The notes below the pieces were generated by a model. It was not told the origin of the DNA. It made no database searches and worked only from the letters and a program-made list of their open reading frames with translations. A stretch of DNA of 64,000 nucleotides from Croceicoccus gelatinilyticus. GTDB taxonomy: Bacteria > Pseudomonadota > Alphaproteobacteria > Sphingomonadales > Sphingomonadaceae. Location of the stretch: NCBI RefSeq assembly GCF_018398395.1, contig NZ_JAHCBF010000010.1, positions 1-64,000 of the forward strand. The letters are read 5' to 3'. Of this stretch, positions 49,205 through 57,900 are shown piece by piece; the stretch's first letter is position 1, and every line of letters begins with the position of its first letter. The position numbers and the translations under genes are program-made.

Positions 49205-50086
49205 TTAGGCCCGCGAAAAGCGCACCATGACATGGGGCCCATAGATCGTTGAGCCGCGAATGAGCTCGCTGATGACGAGGTTTTCGAATGCGTCGATCTG
49301 TTGTCCTTGCCGCTCTAGAGAAAAAGAAAACAGGCTCTTGGCCGGCTGCCCCTTGGCGATGGTGCTCGCGACTGTTTCCGGCATGTTCTTGAGCTTGAGC
49401 ATGAGCCAGCCGTTCTGGAAGTAGATATGGTCGCTGAGCTGCCCTGCGGGCACCATGCGCCGCTCTGTCTTGTTCGCGTAGGTTGCAACGCCAAGCCAGG
49501 GGCCGGTCCGCGGCGCGAATTCGTACTCGGCCTTTTGATGAAAGACCCGCGTTGCAAGCTGCGAAAGCTCTTTGGGATCCAGTGCCGGATAGAGGTTGGT
49601 CACCAGAGGATCGACAACGATGTCTTCATGAAGCGGCAGTCGGCGGCGATGCAGCCTCGCCTTGGGGGCTTCGATGATATCACCGGCGCCTACCTGCTGT
49701 GAGATCTGGTCTTCCTCGATCCGGTAGAGCGGGTTGGCGCCCTGTTGTCGTAGCAGCCTGAGCTTCAGGACAAGGATACCGTCCTTGTGCTGGCGGTCGA
49801 CGTGGTGCCTCAACGAGAAAATCGCGCCGAGAAGGAATGTAGCCTCGGTGTTCCCGTTGAACTTGAGCACCTGGACGCTGCGTTTCGGCGCAGGCCGGTA
49901 GTCGGTCATGGCCTGCCGGACCTGTTCGACCAGAAGCCATCGCTCATGGAGGCTCATGGCCATGATCGACATCACGCAAAGCGAATCGACCTGCACCTCC
50001 TCCGGCCACGGCGCGACCGGCGTCTTGTAGCCGGGAGCGACGTCGTATCCCTCTGGAAGCGAGGGATCGTTCAGGAGGAGGGGCAT
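49205..50086 (-). CDS. Hypothetical protein, possible distant member of the plasmid paralogue family
   Basis: This 293-residue soluble protein is not recognised. Its C-terminal third (QNGWLMLKLKNMPETVASTI, then AKGQPAKSL) resembles the C-terminal domain of the paralogues at 50561, 51450 and 59682, where a strand is followed by LPET and a GRPL/GxPxxxL turn. The ATG at 50086 is chosen for lack of similarity in the longer extension, which overlaps the next gene. It is the last gene of a minus-strand group that may be one operon. Confidence 0.6.
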   Translation of the reverse strand: MPLLLNDPSLPEGYDVAPGYKTPVAPWPEEVQVDSLCVMSIMAMSLHERWLLVEQVRQAMTDYRPAPKRSVQVLKFNGNTEATFLLGAIFSLRHHVDRQHKDGILVLKLRLLRQQGANPLYRIEEDQISQQVGAGDIIEAPKARLHRRRLPLHEDIVVDPLVTNLYPALDPKELSQLATRVFHQKAEYEFAPRTGPWLGVATYANKTERRMVPAGQLSDHIYFQNGWLMLKLKNMPETVASTIAKGQPAKSLFSFSLERQGQQIDAFENLVISELIRGSTIYGPHVMVRFSRA

Positions 50087-50099
50087 AAAATCAGGTCTT

Positions 50100-50534
50100 T
50101 CAGTTGCGAAGTCGGTCACAGCTCGGCCGGTCGCCGGCACGGCACGAGGCGGCAAGGGCCTGCATGATGCGAAGCGAGCGTTCTGGCACCTGCCGGCGCA
50201 GGGTGGATGCCCGGTTGCACGACCAGCGATCACCTTCCTGGCAGGCGATATCAAGCGACTTGCGCGCGCTCACGACCTGGCGGACGCGTTCCATGCGGCG
50301 ACGGTCGTTGTCGGCCCGATCGGTCTCGATCTTGCGAATGCGGTTCTCGGCGCGGTGCGTGTAACAGCTTACCTGGTCGACTGTGGATCCATAGCGGCAG
50401 CCGTAAGGCACGACGCCTGTCGCGCGGCCGATTTCCATGATCGTCCGGTCGAGGCCGTCGGCGGCTGCAGGAACGGGCGACAACGCCGCGGCCGCAATCA
50501 GGGCTGCGATAGCGGTCTTGATCATCTTGCGCAT
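50100..50534 (-). CDS. Secreted hypothetical protein
   Basis: This 144-residue protein has a clear signal peptide (basic MRKMIK, hydrophobic stretch, AAA cleavage region near residue 25). The mature part is rich in arginine and has six cysteines, probably forming disulphides in the periplasm (GCRYGSTVDQVSCYTHRAEN; later CQEGDRWSCNRA and CRAGDRPSCDRL, which look like two copies of one short motif). The C-x-GDR-SC pair resembles Sel1/TPR-like cysteine repeats, but the function is unknown. Confidence 0.65.
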   Translation of the reverse strand: MRKMIKTAIAALIAAAALSPVPAAADGLDRTIMEIGRATGVVPYGCRYGSTVDQVSCYTHRAENRIRKIETDRADNDRRRMERVRQVVSARKSLDIACQEGDRWSCNRASTLRRQVPERSLRIMQALAASCRAGDRPSCDRLRN

Positions 50535-50560
50535 TTTCCATCCTTCGGTGGCTTACACCC

Positions 50561-51385
50561 TCACCCGTAGAGACGGGGCTCTGCTCCCTTGAGACTGTTC
50601 TGCGAGATCTTGACCGCCAGCGCGATTGCCTCGGCATAATCGACCCTTGGCGCGTCGAGATCGATGGCCGTCATTCCTGCATCGTGAGGCGAGGCCGCCT
50701 TGATCTTGACGTTGGTGTCGCGGAACGCGGGCAGATCGACCGCTTCTGACAAGGGTCGGCCCGCAAATGTCGACGTCACGGTCTCGGGCAACGCCATGTC
50801 GATCGACATTCCGTTTGGCCGGAGAAATACTTCCCGGAACCGGTAGGTGTCATGGCGTAGCTCGACCTTGCGAATGCGCACCATCAACTGGCCGAACTTG
50901 CGCTCGATGGGACGGTCGGTGAAAAGTGGACTGTGGGACAAGGGTGTAATGCGGACGCCGGTCTTGTCTCCCAGCACGGTCTGGAAGATCCGCTTGAACT
51001 CTCCGATTGCCCTCGCCTCCAGCATAATTGCGGCGACGACGGATTCGAGCATGTAGATCTTGGCCCGTTCCGCGGTGACGTATCGTGCGGCAGCCGGGAT
51101 ATTTGCGACGCACTTCTTCACGGCGCGATCAAAGATCTGCCGATTGAACGGGACATTACCCCATTCGATCTCGAAGCGGATCTTCGACCCATCATGGAAG
51201 ACGACTGCGGTGATCCCGCAGGCATATTCGAAGCGCTTGCCGTCTGGCGCGTGATCGTCGCCCGTCTCGAATTCTGCAAACGACGATATCGGCAACTGGG
51301 GGTCACCCAGCTCGGCGATGACGGCAGCCTCAAAGCGTTGGCAAAGCGCCGCACGATCGATGTCAGGATAGGTAATCTCTGGCAT
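50561..51385 (-). CDS. Paralogue 1 of an unnamed plasmid protein family
   Basis: This 274-residue soluble protein shares more than half of its residues with the next gene upstream. The regions FHDGSKIRFEIEWGNVPFNR, GEFKRIFQTVLGDKTGVRIT and FREVFLRPNG followed by LPETVTSTFAGRPLSEAVDL are the best conserved. The C-terminal third is probably beta-rich. No named domain is recognised, and no membrane segment or signal peptide is present. It and its neighbour have the same leader, CCCTGAAAGGTCAATC before the ATG, supporting a tandem duplication. Confidence 0.75.
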   Translation of the reverse strand: MPEITYPDIDRAALCQRFEAAVIAELGDPQLPISSFAEFETGDDHAPDGKRFEYACGITAVVFHDGSKIRFEIEWGNVPFNRQIFDRAVKKCVANIPAAARYVTAERAKIYMLESVVAAIMLEARAIGEFKRIFQTVLGDKTGVRITPLSHSPLFTDRPIERKFGQLMVRIRKVELRHDTYRFREVFLRPNGMSIDMALPETVTSTFAGRPLSEAVDLPAFRDTNVKIKAASPHDAGMTAIDLDAPRVDYAEAIALAVKISQNSLKGAEPRLYG

Positions 51386-51449
51386 GATTGACCTTTCAGG
51401 GCGGTGTCTTGAAGTGGTGGCAAGCTGTCCAGAGAAACGGGGGCTCTGC

Positions 51450-52256
51450 CTAAGTGGTGCTGGGCGCCAAGCTGTTCTCAGAAATTCTGACTGCTAGCGC
51501 GACGGCCACGGAGTATGGGACTTTCGGAGCGTCGAGCTCGACGATCGTACGCAATCTGTCGTGAGGCGCGATAGCTTTGACCTTGAGGTTCGTGTCTCGG
51601 AAAGCCGGCAGATCGACAGCCTCCTTGAGCGGCCTCCCGATGAGCGTCGTCACCATGGTTTCAGGCACATCGATGTCGATCAGGATGGCCGTGGGTCGAA
51701 GAAACACTTCCCGAAACCAGAAGTTGTCAAAGCGCAGTTGAGCCTTCTTAAGGCGGACCTTGAAGCGACCGAAGCCTTGGGTGATCGTCTCCTCGCTAGG
51801 AAGGGATTGATAGGACAGCGGCGTGATCCGAACTCCAGTCCTGTCCTCGACCACCGATTGGAACAGGCGCTTGAATTCTCCGATTGTCCGCGTTTCCAAC
51901 ATCATTGCCGCGATCACGGATTCGACGATGTGCACCTTGTCGCGTTCCTGCTTCACGATGCCGGCGGCCGGCGCGATATTTGCGATGCACTTCTTCAGGT
52001 CACGCTCGAAGTCGGCGCGATTGAAAGGGACAATGCCCCACTCGACTTCGAACCGAATTTTCGAGCCATCGTGGAAAACCATGACAGCAACACCGGTAAG
52101 GAGATCCAGGCGCGGATCGACCGGGTCCTTGCCCGTCTGGAAATCGGCCACGGACGAGATTGGCATGTGAGGCTCGCCCAAATGCTCGATTACCGCCATT
52201 TCGAACCGACTGCAAAGAGCCGTAAAATCGATGTCGGGGCGGTTGAGCTGAGGCAT
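51450..52256 (-). CDS. Paralogue 2 of an unnamed plasmid protein family
   Basis: This 268-residue protein aligns along its whole length with the 50561-51385 product (FHDGSKIRFEVEWGIVPFNR, GEFKRLFQSVVEDRTGVRIT, GRPLKEAVDLPAFRDTNLKV). It is the first gene of the tandem pair and shares the same ribosome-binding leader. The two copies have diverged at both ends and in the segment before the central helix, so the duplication is old. Function is unknown. Confidence 0.75.
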   Translation of the reverse strand: MPQLNRPDIDFTALCSRFEMAVIEHLGEPHMPISSVADFQTGKDPVDPRLDLLTGVAVMVFHDGSKIRFEVEWGIVPFNRADFERDLKKCIANIAPAAGIVKQERDKVHIVESVIAAMMLETRTIGEFKRLFQSVVEDRTGVRITPLSYQSLPSEETITQGFGRFKVRLKKAQLRFDNFWFREVFLRPTAILIDIDVPETMVTTLIGRPLKEAVDLPAFRDTNLKVKAIAPHDRLRTIVELDAPKVPYSVAVALAVRISENSLAPSTT

Positions 52257-52337
52257 GATTGACCTTTCAGGGCAGTGGCTTAGGGTGCATCAGCATCGCG
52301 ATGCGCATCGGGGGCTGCGAGCTGATGACATGGGGGT

Positions 52338-52952
52338 ATGATGAAAAGGACTGTTCTGGCGGCTGCTGTCGCTGCTTCGCTGCTCGGTGCGTGTTCGGAC
52401 GCATCTTCTGAGGTTCAGATTGAGGCTGAAGAGCCCGGCGAAGATGACGAGGTTCTTCTCGAAGGCGAAGACGACGCCAATCCCTACGATCAATTCCCTG
52501 TCGAGAACTGGCAGATCTTCACTCAGGAAGACCTTATGACTGATGAGGTCGTCACCACCGCTGAGCAGACCTTCTATGCTGACCAGTTTCAATTCAACGT
52601 TATTGTGCAGTGCAAGCACCGGTACAACGGGGAAGCATTCGTCGAGATTGAGATACTTTCATTCGGCGAAGATGGTGAAGGCGTCGAATTTAAGGCCGGG
52701 CACGGGCCAGTCGGCATGTACGTAAGGGGATCGGTCAGGCTGAATGATGAGGAAGCCCACCCTGTTACAAATCTCAATCCGGACTACACGAACCAGTTCA
52801 AGCTGTCGGCTGTACCAGAGGATATTCGCAGAATCAGATTTCAGCCGTCGCTCGTTTCGGGCACGCCAGTCATCGACATGGATTTCTCCGAGCCGGGCGT
52901 CACTTCGCTGATCTCGGGATGCGAGAATATACCGCAGGAAAGCGCCACCTGA
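52338..52952 (+). CDS. Predicted lipoprotein of unknown function
   Basis: This 204-residue protein is the only plus-strand gene in the region. It has a lipoprotein signal peptide with lipobox LLGAC near residues 15-19. The mature protein begins with a very acidic segment (EEPGEDDEVLLEGEDD), followed by a probable beta domain and a final cysteine. The start may be either of two adjacent ATG codons. The gene is convergent with the minus-strand gene at 52954, 1 bp away. Confidence 0.75.
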   Translation: MMKRTVLAAAVAASLLGACSDASSEVQIEAEEPGEDDEVLLEGEDDANPYDQFPVENWQIFTQEDLMTDEVVTTAEQTFYADQFQFNVIVQCKHRYNGEAFVEIEILSFGEDGEGVEFKAGHGPVGMYVRGSVRLNDEEAHPVTNLNPDYTNQFKLSAVPEDIRRIRFQPSLVSGTPVIDMDFSEPGVTSLISGCENIPQESAT

Positions 52953-52953
52953 T

Positions 52954-53403
52954 TCAGGCGGCGCTCTTCTCGAAGCCCATTCCCTGCAGGAGCGCATCGG
53001 TTTTGAGCGTGTCGGCTCGGCTCAGGACCTTCACTTCGATGTAGAAAGTCGCGGTCTCGCCTTCATTCGGCCAGCTGAAGCGCATGCCGGGGACGGCCTG
53101 CCCTGCCGGTGTGGCTGCGACCTGGGCATTGGGGCGCCCTGCTTCCAGTTCCGAGATGTTGAAACGGGTTTCGTCCTCGATGTGCTTGCCGAGGCCGTCC
53201 AGCAAACCTTCATTGGCGCTGAAGCCGCTCGCACGCTGGAGATCGCGAATGGTCGAATGGCGCATGCTGCGCGCGACCTGCGAACTCGTCTCGCCGTCGG
53301 CGACCGGGGTCGATGCGCGCGCGATCGTGTAGGTCGAGCCATCTTCGGCAGTGCGCAGGATCGTGGTAACGACGCGCGCAGGCACGCGGGTGAGATTGTT
53401 CAT
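52954..53403 (-). CDS. Hypothetical protein downstream of the acyl carrier protein
   Basis: This 149-residue protein begins MNNLTRVPARVVTTILRTAE and has no signal peptide. A C-terminal stretch (FYIEVKVLSRADTLKTDALL) is probably folded; the rest is polar. The ATG at 53403 has AAGGATA upstream and follows the acyl carrier protein stop by 22 bp, so the two genes are probably co-transcribed. No family is recognised. Confidence 0.6.
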   Translation of the reverse strand: MNNLTRVPARVVTTILRTAEDGSTYTIARASTPVADGETSSQVARSMRHSTIRDLQRASGFSANEGLLDGLGKHIEDETRFNISELEAGRPNAQVAATPAGQAVPGMRFSWPNEGETATFYIEVKVLSRADTLKTDALLQGMGFEKSAA

Positions 53404-53425
53404 CGAAGGTATCCTTGTCGTGCGT

Positions 53426-53677
53426 TCAGGCAGCTTTGGGCTGGCGAGCGGCAATCCGCTGCTCGACCAGGGTCACGAGATCGCGAATGGTCCCGCAGTT
53501 CGACGTGTCTGCATTGCTGATGAGGATGTCGTATTCGTCCTCGAATGCGGCAACCAGGTTGATCTGGTCGAGGCTATCGATCGGCAGATCATTGATGGCG
53601 GTATCGAGGTCGCGCACAGCGACCGGGCAACCGAGCGTCTCGAGTTCGCTCAGCACCATTTCTTCCACGCTCTGCAT
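53426..53677 (-). CDS. Acyl carrier protein
   Basis: This 83-residue protein has the phosphopantetheine attachment motif DSLDQINLV with the modified serine near residue 36, preceded by a helix and followed by AFEDEYDILI, the standard ACP fold. It would carry an acyl or aminoacyl group as a thioester. No ketosynthase or adenylation enzyme is nearby, so it is probably a specialised ACP acting with enzymes elsewhere. The ATG at 53677 has GGAG upstream, and a CATCC-TACAAT element lies 40-51 bp before it. Confidence 0.88.
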   Translation of the reverse strand: MQSVEEMVLSELETLGCPVAVRDLDTAINDLPIDSLDQINLVAAFEDEYDILISNADTSNCGTIRDLVTLVEQRIAARQPKAA

Positions 53678-53716
53678 AACGTCTGCTCCCTGTTCTCGCA
53701 AAATCTGCAAATTCAA

Positions 53717-53728
53717 ATTGTAGGATGG
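53717..53728 (-). promoter_or_regulatory. CATCC-TAnAAT promoter element before the acyl carrier protein gene
   Basis: On the minus strand this reads CCATCCTACAAT, containing TACAAT, one base from a perfect -10 box. A CTTTC segment at the same distance upstream as in the 47860 copy precedes it. Confidence 0.5.
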
Positions 53729-53750
53729 CCGTGCGAAAGCGGCAAATGAT

Positions 53751-54185
53751 TCAGGCGGCCTTGTTCATAAGCGCGAGGCCGCGCGCCCTGTCGTCGAAGG
53801 CAATTCCCAGCGCCGGATCGATGTCCAGGTGGGTCTGGCCGGCAAGGACCGGGGTATCGTCGATGATGAGATGCCTCCTGGCACCCACAACGCGCAGGTG
53901 CTGCCGGATTTCCTGCCCGCGGACAGAAAGATCATCGTCCATGTCGTCGACCTTCAGCGGCGTGCGCCAGTGGTCGCGATGTCCGTAAAGCAGGTCGATG
54001 AGATCGAGGCTGCCAAGTAGGATCATGATGTCGTCACTGATGCGGCGCTGCGATGAAACGATAATCGGCATATTGAGGCTGTTGGCGAGCCAGGCGACGT
54101 GGCTGGCGCGGCGCTTGATGATGTCATGGCTCACGTCGCGGTCCTTCTCGAGGAGCAGCACGCCGTCGATGTCGAGATAAAGCAT
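53751..54185 (-). CDS. HAD-like phosphatase domain protein
   Basis: This 144-residue protein begins MLYLDIDGVLLLEKDRDVSH, the HAD motif I (DxDGVL) with the nucleophilic aspartate, followed by IIVSSQRR (motif II serine region) and LIIDDTPVL (acidic motif IV). These are small HAD-family features, as in phosphatases of nucleotides or polynucleotide ends. The ATG at 54185 puts motif I at the very N-terminus, as is usual. It lies 36 bp after the gene at 54222-54851. Confidence 0.8.
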   Translation of the reverse strand: MLYLDIDGVLLLEKDRDVSHDIIKRRASHVAWLANSLNMPIIVSSQRRISDDIMILLGSLDLIDLLYGHRDHWRTPLKVDDMDDDLSVRGQEIRQHLRVVGARRHLIIDDTPVLAGQTHLDIDPALGIAFDDRARGLALMNKAA

Positions 54186-54221
54186 GGGTTTTTCCGCTCC
54201 CTTCCTGATCACGCTTCCGTG

Positions 54222-54851
54222 TCAGTGCTTGAGCGTTCCCTCGTTGAAAGAGTGCAGGCCGCTGCCGGCGACAGGCTGGTAGAGGTGCCCCGGGTATCCC
54301 GCGTCCCAGGGGAAATGATCTTTCTTGTCCGAATAGACGATCTGCACCCAGCGGGGATTCTTGTCCGTCTGGCTGAGGCGCAGCTCGTTCGCGTAAAGAT
54401 CGACGGCGGCTTCGCCATAGATGCTCAGATCGGCCGGACGGACCTCCTTGAGGTAGATCATCCATTCTTCGATCATGATGTAGCCGTCGCGCAGAGCTTG
54501 CTCGCCGTGAACGTCCCAGACCTTGTTGCAGGTCTCGATGAGATACTCGGCATTCGTCTCGTCGGTGTTGACGACGAGCCATTCCGGCCGGCCCTGCTCG
54601 GTATTGCCGACCGAATAGGCAAGCGGGGCGAGAACCTTCGGCCTCATTCCCTCTTCGATCATGCCCCAGATCATCTCTGTGGCCCGCGGATGTCGCGCTG
54701 CAACGAAGCAGGTATGGGCGACCTTAACGATCTCGCCCGCGATGATCTCTTCCTGGAGGTCCATGATCTTGCTGAGGGTTTCACCCTTCACAGAGAGCTT
54801 GGACTGGAGCTTGACGCTTCCGGGCTTGGTCGTGTTCGCTGAGTTCATCAT
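54222..54851 (-). CDS. Hypothetical protein
   Basis: This 209-residue soluble protein has no recognised motif. The region LVVNTDETNAEYLIETCNKV and the C-terminal WVQIVYSDKKDHFPWDAGYP are distinctive. It starts with two ATG codons (54851 and 54848) after AGGATGA. It lies between a probable ATP-grasp gene and a HAD gene in the same direction, so all three may be co-transcribed. Confidence 0.6.
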   Translation of the reverse strand: MMNSANTTKPGSVKLQSKLSVKGETLSKIMDLQEEIIAGEIVKVAHTCFVAARHPRATEMIWGMIEEGMRPKVLAPLAYSVGNTEQGRPEWLVVNTDETNAEYLIETCNKVWDVHGEQALRDGYIMIEEWMIYLKEVRPADLSIYGEAAVDLYANELRLSQTDKNPRWVQIVYSDKKDHFPWDAGYPGHLYQPVAGSGLHSFNEGTLKH

Positions 54852-54896
54852 TTCATCCTAATTGTCCCACTCCGCATTGGCTGATGCAAGCGAAGT

Positions 54897-56246
54897 TCAG
54901 GCCTCGACGCGCGCTTCGGCCTCGTCCCAGCCGATGATTTTGGCATCGACATCGTCATGGCCGTAGGGCGTACGCATCGCGAAGCCCGATCCGTTGTGAA
55001 GGGCGATGCCCTCGGTCGAAATCACCTCGACCTCTTCACCATCGATCTCGCGGAATTCGGTGACGCCCATGAAGGCGCAAGGGTGGCCGCCGCCAAATGG
55101 CGAGCAAGGAGGACCGCCTTCGAGGAGCTTGATGCCATCGTCGGTCTCGATGAAGTCGAGCGTACAGGCAAAATCATCATCGCCCATGCCGGCCGCATCG
55201 AGCAACGCGCTCTTCTTGGGGTCCGACCGAAGGAAGGCGAGTTCCATCATGCGCGCCTGCTGTCTGTCAGCAATTGCCTGGTCGACAATCCGCTGGGCCA
55301 GCTTGCGCACCTCGAGCGCTGCTATGATCGAACGAGTGTCATCTGCATCGACGTGAGGATAGTAGATCGAGACGCCGGTGACCTTCCCGCCAGCGACAAA
55401 TGCGCGCCATTCCGCCGGCCAGCGGCCGGGGACATCGAGCGGCGTGCCTTCGCGGTGAGGATCGCTGGCATCGTACCAGTGGCTAGCACGCACCCAGGGC
55501 CGTGCGAGGAATGTCAGCGGCACGCTGGTGTCGTGCATGTAGAGATTGAGCGTGCGCTCGTCTTCGAAGGTAATGCGGCGGCGGTTACCCTCTCGAACCC
55601 AGCCCGGGCCGACTTCGAGATCGGAGCTGAAACGCACTTCGGGGGCTTCGTCCTGTGCGACGCCGCAGCAAGCGAGCGCCTTGAGATCGCCCGAGCCGCA
55701 AACATGGCTGCGGATCATCCAGCCATTCGGAACGTCGTCCATGGCCGAAAGGCAGCGTTCGTAAACGTCTGCGGGATCGACCGGATCAGCAGCTTCAACC
55801 TCGGCGGTAGGCATGGAGGATAGTGCGCTCGAGATCCGGTCAGCGGCCCGTGCCGTTCGCGGGTGGGCATGCAGGTCGATATCGCCGAGCAGCGAGCCGA
55901 GTTCAGGCTCGGTGAGCGACAGGACCGGTCGGGCGGGTACGGCAGCAACGCCTGCGCGCTCTGCGAGCACGAGCCAGTTGCGCAGATCAACAGAATCGAA
56001 CCGGCCTGCTTCGCCTTGCGCCAATGCGTCAGGGGTCAGCCAGGTGGAGGCTTCTTGCGCCTGCAGTTCCTCGATGCGGGACATCTCGCCCAGCGTCTTC
56101 ACAAGGCCTGCAGGGTTACGCGCGAGCTTGGCTCCGCCGACGACCATCTGGCGTAGTTTGCGGGTGCCTTCTGCGGCCGCGCCGCGGCGGCTCATCGCAA
56201 CGAGAACCTTCTGGATCGTTGCGGTCATTCCGGTTGACTGGCCCAT
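54897..56246 (-). CDS. Large hypothetical protein with a C-terminal ATP-grasp-like region
   Basis: This 449-residue protein has a helical N-terminal half and a C-terminal half that resembles R2K-type ATP-grasp proteins of phages and plasmids: PLTFLARPWVRASHWYDASD, RWPAEWRAFVAGGKVTGVSI and FACTLDFIETDDGIKLLEGG, where the Asp and Glu residues are placed like metal ligands. The match is by pattern only. The ATG at 56246 has AGGGAAAAG upstream. It begins a group with 54222 and 53751. Confidence 0.6.
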   Translation of the reverse strand: MGQSTGMTATIQKVLVAMSRRGAAAEGTRKLRQMVVGGAKLARNPAGLVKTLGEMSRIEELQAQEASTWLTPDALAQGEAGRFDSVDLRNWLVLAERAGVAAVPARPVLSLTEPELGSLLGDIDLHAHPRTARAADRISSALSSMPTAEVEAADPVDPADVYERCLSAMDDVPNGWMIRSHVCGSGDLKALACCGVAQDEAPEVRFSSDLEVGPGWVREGNRRRITFEDERTLNLYMHDTSVPLTFLARPWVRASHWYDASDPHREGTPLDVPGRWPAEWRAFVAGGKVTGVSIYYPHVDADDTRSIIAALEVRKLAQRIVDQAIADRQQARMMELAFLRSDPKKSALLDAAGMGDDDFACTLDFIETDDGIKLLEGGPPCSPFGGGHPCAFMGVTEFREIDGEEVEVISTEGIALHNGSGFAMRTPYGHDDVDAKIIGWDEAEARVEA

Positions 56247-56276
56247 TGGCTTTTCCCTGCTGACTTTCAATTCGGC

Positions 56277-56813
56277 CTAGAAGCCGCCTCCCCTCGCCCT
56301 GCGCAGCTGGTTCTGCCGGCGACGGAAGTCTGTTGGATGGACAACACCGAGACCCAGGAAGGTCCCTTGCCAGATGCCCTTCCCCTTCAATCGGGGTCCG
56401 AGCGTGACAAGGAAGCGCCAAAGGCGGGACTGGTCATCGGCGTGCGCATAACCGTCACGGATCATCTTGCGAGCAATCCCTTCGCCTTTGATGGCGCCGT
56501 AAGCGACGAGACGCCCGTAAGCGTCGACATCGGTGGTGCGCAGCCAGATACCGTCATGGCGCAACATCTTTACGAGATGCTGCTTGGCCTTTCGGCCGCC
56601 AGGCTGCGAGAGCTCTGGGCAGTCGAAACCTGCCAGGCGGACCCGCGTCTTGTCGCGGCCATGGCCGATCGTCACGGTATCACCGTCGATCACGTAGACG
56701 AGATCGTATGGGAAATGCTGCCAGTCAGAACGGCCGCCAAAGAACCAGCGAAGCAGGTTCCCGATCAGCATTATTGCGATACCGACGATGATGAAGATGA
56801 GCAGATTGCTCAT
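56277..56813 (-). CDS. Membrane-anchored thermonuclease (SNase-like)
   Basis: This 178-residue protein has an N-terminal membrane helix (LLIFIIVGIAIMLIGNLL) followed by an SNase domain: VYVIDGDTVTIGHGRDKTRV, RLAGFDCPEL and later DAYGRLVAYGAIKGEGIARK, the motifs with the catalytic arginine and glutamate equivalents. Such enzymes cut DNA or RNA, usually outside the cytoplasm. Its start overlaps the upstream gene by 4 bp. Confidence 0.85.
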   Translation of the reverse strand: MSNLLIFIIVGIAIMLIGNLLRWFFGGRSDWQHFPYDLVYVIDGDTVTIGHGRDKTRVRLAGFDCPELSQPGGRKAKQHLVKMLRHDGIWLRTTDVDAYGRLVAYGAIKGEGIARKMIRDGYAHADDQSRLWRFLVTLGPRLKGKGIWQGTFLGLGVVHPTDFRRRQNQLRRARGGGF

Positions 56814-57886
56814 GCCTTTTCCTTTCCTTGCACATTCGCACAATGGAGCGATGCGATGACGGCCGGGTCGATGACGGCGTCACAAATCCGGTAGGATTCA
56901 GCGATCCTTGCCCTCCCCTGCGCAACGATCTCGGCATCTGCGCGGGTGATGGCTGAATAGGGCTTGGTGGTCATGCCAACCGGATAAGCAGCTTCGATAG
57001 ACCGTCGCTCTTCGGCATGGCGCTTGGCCCCGGTCAGGTCGCGCTGAAGACCGGTGCTGAGTAGGCTTGGCGCGACATCGCCAAGCCAGCGGGAGGGCTG
57101 GAAGGCAAATCCGTAGCTGCATTCCATCGCGACGAGCTCGCGGTAGGTCTCGTGGTTGTCGAGATGGCCACTGGCGACCGTCAGGTCATTGATGGAGGCA
57201 AGGACGCAGAAATTGCAGGACAACCTCGTTGCGCCGAGGGGGTAGGCCTCGTGGAGCGCAAGGCCGGCGGCCTCATGAGCTGCGAAGACATCCTGTGCAG
57301 ACCACTCGGCAATTGGGTTCCAGATGAAGTCATCTTGGCGGCGGCCAAACCGGCCCATGCTCGTGTCGGGCTTCACGATCGGGGTCGCCCGTCTGCCAAT
57401 ACTCTCATCCCGACGCAGGCCGAGGACCGAAACCACGGGACCGTCGAGCTTGGCCTTTACCGCGCCCATCACATGACCCTTCATCTCGCTCGTGCAGAAA
57501 CGGGAGCTGGATGACGACCAGGGGCCGATCAGGCGAAGGGTCTCGTAGGCTGCCCAGCGTTGCCGGCCGAGATCACCGCGTCGCTGCCAACGCGAAAGCA
57601 TGTCATGGGTCTTGTGGGCGACGATCTGGAGAGGAAGGCCGAAGAAAGCCGCGAGATATTCAACGTGTGTCTTCGTGCTCTTCCATTCGGACCTGCCGAG
57701 ATCAGCATGAATGACGAAACGGCGGCTCTTGGGATGGCCCCACGTATCGAGATAGCGGGTCGCGTGGAGCATTGCGGCGGCGCTGTCTTTGCCTGCCGAG
57801 CAAGAGAAGGCGAACCAGGCGCCTTCTCTTGCCAGTCGTTCCATCTCTGCGTACCCGGCGAATGCGGGTTCACGCAGATTGGACAT
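56810..57886 (-). CDS. PP-loop (PAPS reductase/DndC-like) protein
   Basis: This 358-residue protein has the PP-loop SCSAGKDSAAAML near residues 29-41, an adenylate-binding fold shared by PAPS reductases, DndC and similar enzymes. Later motifs RFCTSEMKGHVM and LSCNFCVLASIND place cysteine pairs that could hold an iron-sulphur cluster or thiolate. It could act in sulphur activation, tRNA or DNA modification. No dnd partners are visible nearby. GAGGAGG precedes the ATG. Confidence 0.8.
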   Translation of the reverse strand: MSNLREPAFAGYAEMERLAREGAWFAFSCSAGKDSAAAMLHATRYLDTWGHPKSRRFVIHADLGRSEWKSTKTHVEYLAAFFGLPLQIVAHKTHDMLSRWQRRGDLGRQRWAAYETLRLIGPWSSSSSRFCTSEMKGHVMGAVKAKLDGPVVSVLGLRRDESIGRRATPIVKPDTSMGRFGRRQDDFIWNPIAEWSAQDVFAAHEAAGLALHEAYPLGATRLSCNFCVLASINDLTVASGHLDNHETYRELVAMECSYGFAFQPSRWLGDVAPSLLSTGLQRDLTGAKRHAEERRSIEAAYPVGMTTKPYSAITRADAEIVAQGRARIAESYRICDAVIDPAVIASLHCANVQGKEKA

Positions 57887-57900
57887 TTTTCCTCCTCGGG

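Noticed and set aside
56810-57886. A Dnd-type phosphorothioation system, based on the DndC-like PP-loop protein
   Set aside because: No dndB, dndD or dndE homologue was seen near it, and the family has many other functions.
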